Shown one piece after another: positions 56,318 through 64,000 of a DNA stretch of 64,000 nucleotides. A program made the translations under genes and the position numbers. Location of the stretch: contig NW_020653333.1 in the NCBI RefSeq assembly GCF_003589595.1, positions 2,639,471 to 2,703,470 of the forward strand, given 5' to 3'. Numbering within the stretch: position 1 is the first letter of the stretch; each line of letters begins with the position of its first letter. The DNA is from Hyposmocoma kahamanoa (Eukaryota; Arthropoda; Insecta; Lepidoptera; Cosmopterigidae). Under the pieces are notes generated by a model. That model did no database searches and had not been told where the DNA came from. It saw only the letters and a list, made by a program, of their open reading frames with translations.

Positions 56318-56372
56318 GATCGTAACAGTGAAGCTCCTTGTGAAAGAGTTCTTGAGCTTCACTGTTACGATC
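56318..56372. repeat. Perfect 18-bp hairpin
   Basis: GATCGTAACAGTGAAGCT (56318-56335) pairs with 56355-56372. The 19-base loop is a family A end sequence (CCTTGTGAAAGAGTT). Confidence 0.75.
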
Positions 56373-56914
56373 GTCAACTTAACAATGTTGTTCCATTCGC
56401 ATTAGTTCTTTCAGGTATTCTGGGTACATTTGTTTTGACCAGCTTTTAATTCGTACATATATCTAGGAAAAAGACAGATTGAAATATGTCGTACGTACCC
56501 TTGGTGTAATAAAGTCATATCAAAATACTTATAAAAACTCCAAATTACTTAGCAGAATAGAAATACGTCGTTCACTTTACAAAAGTGCAAGAAGTGACCT
56601 CTTAAAAGCAGGGACTCCGCAGTTATCACAATTAGTACGTACTCACACATCCTGTACAGAGGATTATTTGGCAATACATTTTTTTTTGTAAGGGGTATAC
56701 TGAATTGAATAATTTGATTTAACCATAAAAAAGTTACCGAGTAATTTTATTCGTAAAATGTTAAAACTTCTCTCCTGAAAAGTTTTCATTTTGCAGATGT
56801 AGCCTTATTACACCAAAAGAAATGGCTTTAAATTTAACAGAAAGAGTTCAACGGGTTATCGTATACCGTCGTAGTTTATAATATTGTAACTATTCAAATA
56901 CATCCAATCTAGTA

Positions 56915-57045
56915 GCAGTAGAGCTACTTTTCAAAGAGTTCAATCAGGGAAGTACTGCCATCATAGGTACCATTTCTGCCGTCAAACATTAATGTGAGCA
57001 GTAATGCGGTGGTAAGATGCTAGTGAAACTACAGATATATGAGTG
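56915..57045 (+). mobile_element. Family A 5' part
   Basis: CTAGTAGCAGTAGAGCTACT, GGGAAGTACTGCCATCATAG, AATGTGAGCAGTAATGCG. Confidence 0.6.
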
Positions 57046-57052
57046 AACTTAG

Positions 57053-58590
57053 GGCGCATTTACTCGACGCGAATTTCATCGCGCTAACCCCGCGCGGAGT
57101 CCGCGTTGCCGCCGCGCAGCGACCGCGTGCGTCTAACTGTTATGGTAAAATACGCTGTATTTGTTTAGGTTTTACGTTTTAACTTAAATGAGCGTCCCGG
57201 GCACGCGGCCGAGTCTGGCTTAGACATGAGCGCCGATAATAGACCAACCGGCGGCGGCGCGCCGACAAAAAAGTGTCGGCGGCGGCGACGCTTCGGCGGC
57301 GCGAGCGCGACCCTAAAACGAATTTGTATATCGGTGTTCGTTTTTGCAAAAACCGTTACACAAATACTTTTTCAAAGGAAAAAATAAAATAACCTATTTT
57401 CTATAGTAATCAAATTTTTATCAGTTCGATCGTGCGCACGCACACACTTCCATATTGTGTTTGTGTGAAATTGACAAATTAATTTTCTAAACAAAACATC
57501 TTTAAATATAAAGTCACTAACTAACTTTTGTCGCCTATTTATGTCACCTCTGCTGAGGCCGGACGCCACCAAACGCAGGCGTGTCAATTCTCCACAAAAT
57601 GGAGCCCCTTTGAGCTGACTCCGACTTTTCATGATATATCCATACTGATAGCCTACTGTCTCCAGCTACTTGGATTGGTACCTGTCGTCCAATATCTACT
57701 TCGGCAGATACGTTGAATCCATGGCCAAACATGCAGCAAGGAAGCTTGGGATCCTTTCCAGGCTGAGGTGTTACTTCACACCGGGACAGTTGCTTCAGCT
57801 GTACCAAGCACAAATCCGGTCGGGCATGGAGTACTGCTGCCACCTTTAGGATGACTCTGCTACATACCAACTGGCCACATTGGATTCAATTGACAACCGA
57901 GCCGTGAAGCTTATAGGTGGCTCGGAATTAGTGTAGGCGAAGCCGCAGAGCCTTGAATACCGCCGTAATGTTGCCACGGCGAGTGTGCGATGGAATTACA
58001 CGATTTAATTCCGCTTTCCCCTTTCCATCACCGGGTGACTAGGCGTAGACTTGGGTTGGGTTTGGGTTTGTGTTGTGGATATTCCAAAGATTTGCATGAA
58101 GCGTTACGCTTCCACATTTATATGGCGAACGGCTATGGAGTGGAATTCCCTGCCTGCAGACTTGTTCCCTGAACGTTATAACTTGGGCCTGTTCATGACG
58201 AAAGTGAATAGGCATTCATCCATCGTCAATCTCATCGTCACTTTCAATCAGGTGAGATGGAGGTCAAATGCGAACTCACATTTTATAAAAAAATAAAAAA
58301 TTTTATCTTAGAAAAGACATTTTCTGGCGTCGCCATTTTCACATACACAACACGGAAGCGTGTGTGCGCGTACGACCGGAGCGTCTCATCGAAGCGGCGC
58401 GTCTAGTCTGGCTTGAATATAGTCTAAACGGCGGCCCGTGCGGTAGCATTATTCAGAGGAATTTATATGTTGTTGCTTAGTAAATATAATTGAGATTCCC
58501 CATTAATGTACATGAAGACGTGGCAGTTACCACAGGCGGTCGCCGCGCGGCGGCCGCGCGGAGACTTTCTCCTTGTGTAACTGGGCGCTT
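57053..58590. mobile_element. GC-rich composite enclosing a dead LINE
   Basis: GC-rich blocks at 57060-57310 and 58340-58585 have loosely inverted outer ends (GCGCATTTACTCG / GTGTAACTGGGCGC; CCGCGCGGAG near both). They surround AT-normal DNA with the jockey-like pseudogene. A ~1.5-kb TIR element hosting a LINE is one reading; two independent GC-rich repeats is another. Confidence 0.35.
57545..58225 (+). pseudogene. Jockey-like LINE reverse transcriptase C-terminus, decayed
   Basis: Successive frames read TQACQFSTKWSPFELTPTF, then YVESMAKHAARKLGILSRLR and LLQLYQAQIRSGMEYCCHL followed by a stop. Then come LATLDSIDNRAVKL, and after further shifts FIWRTAMEWNSLPADLFPER and YNLGLF. These are thumb and C-terminal motifs of jockey-group reverse transcriptases (LYKAQ.R..MEYC.HLW; RT..WNSLP...FP..Y). 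At least two frameshifts and a stop show it is dead. Confidence 0.75.
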
Positions 58591-58750
58591 GATGTTTCAG
58601 GGCGACAGGTGCAGTGGTATTGTTAAACGAAAATTCTATAAAAGACCATGTATCGGGACGAATCTTTCCAATTTATTATGGACAGGCGTATAGCTTACCA
58701 TCAGGCGCACGACTTGTTCGTCGCGTCACTTCATATTATAAAAAAAACCG
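58590..58750 (+). mobile_element. Family A 3' half with A-rich tail
   Basis: GGGCGACAGGTGCAGTGG, GACAGGCGTATAGCTTACCA, CACTTCATATTATAAAAAAA. Confidence 0.65.
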
Positions 58751-59861
58751 TCATCGTCATTCCACCTTTTTATTATCCTCTTTTCAGGTTCCTGGCCACT
58801 TATTTTAAAAATTTTGAATCATTCTCGTATTTCCATTTCCTTCGTCACTCTTATACAAATTCTTGAAACGAGAGGGCGTTCCCATAAATCACAAATCACC
58901 TTCATTTCCTTATTGTTAAACTTCACGTGGATTATTAAAATTGTATAGTTACTAAGTCCTTTTGGAGTTTGCGTTATTTAGTTTTATAATTATTATATAC
59001 CTTTTACACTGATTTAAACTATCACGATTTTCGCACATTATTTAACGCACACACTCAACATAGCCCCACAAGATACAAGTAAGAAGTTACATCGTTCCAC
59101 ATAGTTCATAATATAGATATGTTAACCCGTCAAGTTGTATGAAACATTTGTGACCTCTACAAAACACCGCAAATGTTAATATCCTTTTTAATATCACATC
59201 AGCACGCGCCTCTCCTGGGAGCGCACACTACGAGATATATGATACAAACTTAATAATACTGTTGACAAAAACGCCACATTCATGCATTGAGCTTTATATT
59301 GAGTCATGTAGGCGTTGCTCTGATTTTGTTCACGCGTAAATGTGTGATGGTTTTTGTAGTTTACATGTAGGTGTCTTTTTTATGTACGAAGTCTGGATGT
59401 ATGACACACCTTTGTTGACTAAAAAACGAAGGATGAAGTGTTATTTGAGGGTACTAAAGTGAACGATGTTTTAGAAATCATTACTGTGCATTTTTTTTTA
59501 ACAAACTAGCATTTAACTTAACATGTCATAATATGCCTGATCATGGAAGAAAAAAGACTGGAAGGGCCTTAAACCTCGATTACTATCAGAACCTCTATCG
59601 ACAAAACTCACACTACCTTAATGTTAAACTCTATGAAATCTTGATAATGATTGGTCGTAGTTCCTAATTTTAAAAGATGTAACAAAGTCTGGGCTGTTAA
59701 TATAATTAAAACTTTACTCAGTTGGCACATTATTAAAAATTCAATATCTATCATTGCAAGTTGCAACGTTTTGGTTTTATATTGAAATTTCTTTCAATGT
59801 GCTGCCATCTGGAGGAAATAGGATATGGAAAATTTATGAAACGCCATCATGGGTAGTATTA
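58751..59861. other. No gene recognised
   Basis: A SINE B 3' scrap (CGCACACACTCAACATAGCC) lies at 59046-59065 in reverse. The frame 59754-59975 overlaps the inverted module and is described there. Confidence 0.45.
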
Positions 59862-60753
59862 TTTTCTCAAACATGCTTGGAAACGTTTGAGTTACTTTCA
59901 AAAAATGAACACGGAAAGTTTGTCATTTATGGACTGTGCGACTTCTTCCCGGCCAAGGTTTGCAAAATGTATTAAAATCCATTACTGTCCACTTCTCTAA
60001 ATTGATTGGATTATATCCGAGAGTGGAATATATCAGAAGTCCGAAATGACATTTTCCAGAAATAGCGTTTGCTCGAATTTTCATAACCTGGAAAGTAATT
60101 TTGAGAGGAAAATGTTTTTTCTTTTAAACCTAACTTAATCTATCCTAACCGAACCTAATCATGTCTTTGCGATAAATATCCAACATTATAATATCCTGAA
60201 AGAACAACGGTTTCGTTATAATTCAGTTTTCGGTGTAATGAAAACTCGAACAATCGTTATTTCGGAAAAAAATAATTCTAGTTTATGTTAGGTTACCATT
60301 CAAACTTTTTAATCTACCTACTAATAAACGAACTATGTAAACAAGCAAAAGAAAAACTCATACAGCCAACTGCCAAGTTTTCGTAATTTAATCGTATTTC
60401 TTTTAAAAAAAAGGCGGTAAAATAAACTAAAATGCCTTGGTATTCTCTTCTGTTTTTTCTGTTAATCGCGAAAATAAGTTCTAATCAGAAGAGCGATAAC
60501 GAAAATGTCTACAAGTGCCATGTCAAATATTACTTTTAATTTTTATTAACATATTTTTTACTTTTTCTATTATACAACTTCTTCTCTTTAGTCTTCTATT
60601 ATTTCCTCGCATTGTTTGAGAAAATAACTATATAAGTCTCGTCGGGAACGGGGATTGCTTGACCCGCAGTAATATACGGCCTCGCTGGCTCTCGGCCTTG
60701 TAGCTCTTACTCGTCCAGCAATCCCTTACTTCCCGGCCTCTTCAATAATGTAC
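59862..60753 (+). repeat. Inverted ~0.65-kb module, copy 2, with ~300-bp internal insertion
   Basis: This is the reverse-complement partner of 39640-40290. It carries about 300 extra bases between roughly 60007 and 60300. The extra piece contains an imperfect inverted repeat (about 60054-60088 against 60232-60270) and a CCTAA-like run, so it looks like a fold-back MITE inserted into this copy. The frame 59754-59975, which overlaps its left end, ends FFPAKVCKMY. Copy 1 has a frameshifted counterpart of that ending. Confidence 0.55.
60432..60539 (+). CDS. Candidate short ORF, partner of the 39853-40044 frame
   Basis: It encodes about 35 residues: a hydrophobic start, then SSNQKSDNEN and a short tail before a TAA. 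The sequence around it is the reverse complement of the 39.6-40.3 kb module, and the matching stretch includes the hydrophobic and NEKSDNEN segments. It is too short to call a gene alone. It could be a signal-peptide exon, with the continuation lost or spliced. Confidence 0.18.
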   Translation: MPWYSLLFFLLIAKISSNQKSDNENVYKCHVKYYF

Positions 60754-61737
60754 AGTATTATAGGTGCGATTATCATTATTGCACTCCAATTTAGCAAAAT
60801 AAGGCATTCCATAATTTTCAAGGTTTCGCGAGATAATTTACACGACCATAACCTCAAGTAGGTATGCAGAACTCCGTGTAGTGTTCCCACACGTGGATTG
60901 TTCACTATATTGTTTTGTTTACTAGATAGCCACACCAATTACCTGGTCTTTTCGTCCGGAGTAAATTTCATTACTCTTAGAACAGGAAATTCTAACAATA
61001 TCAGAAGTGGCACTAACCCTTACCGCTGCGAGATCCTACTCCTTTAAATATTCTGGATCTTGAGCTAAAAATATCCAATTCATCATCAAACATTAGGCGT
61101 GAGAAGGCACGTAACATTTTCATGAAACATAGTATCTGCTTCGAGGTGACACGGTAATTCCTTGACCTGGTTTCCCGGAGGCCGGGAAGATACTCGCCTC
61201 CGTTTGGATGGATCAATACTTGCCTTGCCTCCCTTCACCTCGTCTCAGTTAACAGGCTACGCGATGTTGGAAAGATACGCATAGCCCGCAACGGGGTTTC
61301 AATGCGGGTTGGGTACTTTATACGCTTTCCAAGGGTTGTAAACGATGTTTTCCTTTGCCATTAGCGAGGAGTACTGCTAGTAAACATTTACAAATGACAG
61401 TCAGTCGTGACCACGGTCCAGTAACGTTGGTTTGTTTGGTTTTTTTGTTTTATTAAGAGTTTTGGCTTAGATACAAGTCCTTTGAGCCATGACTTCGTTT
61501 AATTATCGGGACCCCCATTAAATACATTCCATTGTGGTTCTCCCTGTCTTGGCTTTCTAAATACTCTTTTCTAAATATTTATGTTTTCACTATTTATATC
61601 ACATTATTGTCTAGGTCTCTGCGATACAAGTATATATTTAGCACAAGGACCGCGAGAAATCACTGGTAGAATAGAGTTATGTAACATAGTTAAATAGTGT
61701 AAATGCAAATTAATGTAATCCTCTTTGGTCAATAAAG
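60754..61737. other. No gene recognised
   Basis: Neither repeats nor credible frames identified. The GC-richer part 61180-61320 is unassigned. Confidence 0.4.
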
Positions 61738-62065
61738 CTTTATTACTATTCATCATCATCATATCAGCCAGAAGACGTCCACTGCTGAACATAGGCCTCC
61801 CCCAAAGATTTCCAGACAAGCCGGTCGGACGCGACGTGCATTCATCGGTTACCCGCCGCCTTTACCAGGACATCCGTCCATCTAGTAGGAGGCCGTCCCA
61901 CTTAACGCCTTCCGGTTCGTGGTATCCATTCAAGAACCTTTCTGCCCCAACGGCCGTCAGTTCTACACGATATGTGCCCTGCCCACTGCCACTTCAAGTT
62001 GCTAATCATTCGAACCATGTCGGTGACTTTCTTCTACTTCTTCTACGGATCTCATCACGTAGAGG
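61738..62065 (-). pseudogene. RTE-type LINE C-terminus
   Basis: On the minus strand it reads LATWKWQWAGHISCRTDGRW, RKVLEWIPRTGRR, VGRPPTRWTD and ASDRLVWKSL. It ends in the GTCCAGCAGTGGAC-like and TGATGATGATGA tail at the plus-strand left edge. A few stops and one frameshift near GNR.MHVASD are present. Best preserved RTE remnant in the window. Confidence 0.75.
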
Positions 62066-63397
62066 CATATTATTATTATATCTATTTTAGACTATTATTA
62101 TTATTATTGTCATTTTGAGCAAAAACACTGAATTCGTAATTGTTGGAATTTTCAGTACAAACAAACTTTTGTAATTTTGGTTTTAAAATAAGGAATATAG
62201 TTCTAACTTTCTTCATCACTATTTCTTAAATATTAATCTTTGTAAGAGCTGTACTTGTAACTTCAAAAGCCCGCCTTTTTATCTATTACTTGGTTTGTTT
62301 GAAAAAATTAATATATGCTAGGGATCACAGACATATATCTAGATAGACGCCGCAAGTGTACGTACTTCGCGTGCCCAAAGTAAGTGAAATTCACTTACTT
62401 ACTGCTGCTACACTTCAGAACGCTCTCGATCGTTATCGTAGTTAAACACCAGTCGAAAACGCGAAAAAATGCAGAATTGTGCCATTATAAATTGCAGAAG
62501 CACCATAAATGTGGGTAAACGGGTAAACGGGGACGTTTCTTTCCACGGGCAAGTGATTTTGTAATCAGATGATGCATAATTTATTTTAAAAATAATCGAA
62601 GGTCGATTCAAGTGTATATGTGATCCGATCTGTGGATTGATTCAAAGGAAAACGATCCATTACGATCCAAAAAATCGATTCAAAGAAAAACTTGTGCATC
62701 CCTTATTATACGCTTTAAAAATAGTTTCATTTTTTATACACAAATATGTTTTTAACTACATCATTCAGATAGTCCAGCGTCCCGATTTTCATTGAAATCG
62801 GAAACGATCCAATCAGGTAGTCTCGAAATCAGATGGGTTTCCGAGCGAGAGGATGAACCTGATTCCTACTATATCTTTCTAATTTGTGAGTTAAATCAAC
62901 TATTGTTCCGATTAGAAATGTCAAAAGTTTCCGATCGGCCGGTTGTGAATCGTAATTATGCGCCTCGAGGCGTCCAGGCGGCAGTTTCTGATCGGGAGAG
63001 GTAATCAAAATCAAGCTGCAGCTCTCAATTGAGAAAAATCGTTCTCAACCCTTTGTATGGTCTATGCCCTCTTCTTCGAGCCTATGCACACGACATATAT
63101 TTTACGCGGGCGAAATTCAGTTGCCAGTAAACCTTTCAACACTACCAAATTCAGTGTCGCCGTTTACGCCGTGAAACCCACGTCATCTGCGCGTAGGTGA
63201 TACAGACGGCTACGGGTGGCCGAATGACGCAGTGACCCCTTTTTCCTCAGCCTTGCAACGCGATGTTGTTGTTGTGGGAGCGATTTAAATGTGCGTAATA
63301 CGCGTTTTCAATACGCGTTTGACTCAGACGCAACAATCTGTGTTTTGAGATTCTACAGCGCAGTAAAAGAAATACGCTATGTGCATAAATATAAGGT
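62066..63397. other. No gene recognised
   Basis: Mixed composition. The GATCCA-rich stretch 62620-62700 and the 70-codon frame at 62792 have no recognisable match. Confidence 0.4.
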
Positions 63398-64000
63398 TTA
63401 GTAGCAGTAGAGTTACTTGTGAAAGAGTTCGTCTAGGGAAGTACTGCCACCTTATCTATTTCTGCTGCCAAGCAGTTAATGTCAGCATTACTGTGTTTCG
63501 GTTTTGAAGGGTAAGGGTGCTAGTGGAATCAAAGTCAAATAAAATTGAAAACGTCATTTTTAAGCTACTGCTCGTTGACTACGTTGATCTCCCTGAGATG
63601 AAACTTTAGGGATTGCTCTTTTCACATAAACTTAAGTGCTATGGAATACACTTTGAATCATAATTGTGTAGTATCTAGACTCACGTTGTCTTCCTTACAT
63701 CTTTATCTAATACGTAATCTACAATTTTGTAGTATGATTTTTCAATTAAAATACTTTTAAAGTAAGTTTTGTACTTAGGAAATGGTAATCTTAATATATG
63801 GTCCAGAATCTTATTGTTAAAACGTATACAGTACCTAACCCATAATAAAAGAATCGTTTACCTTATTTAAACGAAAAGGTGGTATCATGAGTTTGGATTT
63901 AGTTCTAAGGTTAATATTATGGATATCTTCTTTCTTTACGAAATTATGTATATTTTTAATAACAGGCACATGGGACTTATCAACTTATTTCTCAGTGACA
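63398..64000 (+). mobile_element. Family A copy split by a LINE, at the right window edge
   Basis: The 5' part 63398-63530 ends GGGTGCTAGTGGAAT. The copy resumes at about 63958 with AACAGGCACATGGGACTTAT and runs off the window. Confidence 0.7.
63531..63957 (-). mobile_element. CR1/jockey-like LINE 3' end inserted in family A
   Basis: Homologous over its length to 16745-17172, including GCTACTGCTCGTTGACTACG, TATGGAATACACTTTGAATC and GGTTAATATTATGGATATCT. The LINE 3' terminus is at the left (CAAAGTCAAATAAAATTG). Confidence 0.7.

Noticed and set aside
57544..57870. 108-codon minus-strand frame
   Set aside because: Antisense to the jockey-like reverse transcriptase remnant.
61725..62090. 121-codon plus-strand frame
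   Set aside because: Antisense to the clearly recognisable RTE reverse transcriptase remnant on the minus strand.
1..64000. Search for CRISPR arrays, operons, phage or bacterial defence genes
   Set aside because: No regularly spaced direct repeats and no prokaryotic gene organisation. The composition and repeats are those of an insect nuclear genome.

Overview
The window reads as AT-rich nuclear DNA of a moth or butterfly. Two things point to Lepidoptera: decayed reverse transcriptase C-termini of the types common in lepidopteran RTE, jockey and CR1-like retrotransposons, and many tRNA-headed SINE copies. There is no bacterial-type gene organisation, no CRISPR array, no rRNA gene and no tRNA gene I would call functional.

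Only one convincing host-type gene is visible: an intact, apparently intronless reading frame at 43676-44497 (+). It predicts a 273-residue, highly basic protein with an N-terminal signal peptide. I do not recognise its family. A weaker candidate is a short signal-peptide-like ORF at 39853-40044 (-). It lies in a roughly 0.65-kb module repeated in inverted orientation at 59862-60753.

Almost everything else is transposon debris, often nested. The dominant component (family A here) is a ~300-bp retroposon with an A-rich 3' end and about 25 complete or partial copies. The other families are: tRNA-derived SINEs (B with about a dozen copies, plus E and F); short TIR elements with 8-bp target duplications (N1, N2, N3); two ~1-kb TIR elements flanked by TA at 13.9-14.9 and 54.4-55.4 kb; a TIR family C; a fold-back family D; palindromic MITEs M on both sides of the orphan gene; a probable solo LTR present twice; and 3' fragments of several non-LTR retrotransposon lineages.

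Layout: 0-4 kb has inverted-repeat elements; 4-13 kb nested SINE, family A and MITE insertions; 13-17 kb a TA-flanked element and a LINE tail; 18-28 kb a family A cluster, LINE scraps, SINEs and one N2 element; 28-42 kb sparse sequence with RTE remains, an N1 and an N2 element; 42-46 kb the orphan gene among MITEs; 46-54 kb LINE tails, N3 and a 169-bp duplication; 54-59 kb a TA-flanked element, a gapped LTR and a jockey-like pseudogene; 59-64 kb the inverted module partner, an RTE tail and a LINE fragment nested in family A at the window edge. I see no operon-like or cooperating gene set. The interest lies in the orphan gene and in the well-dated nested insertions.
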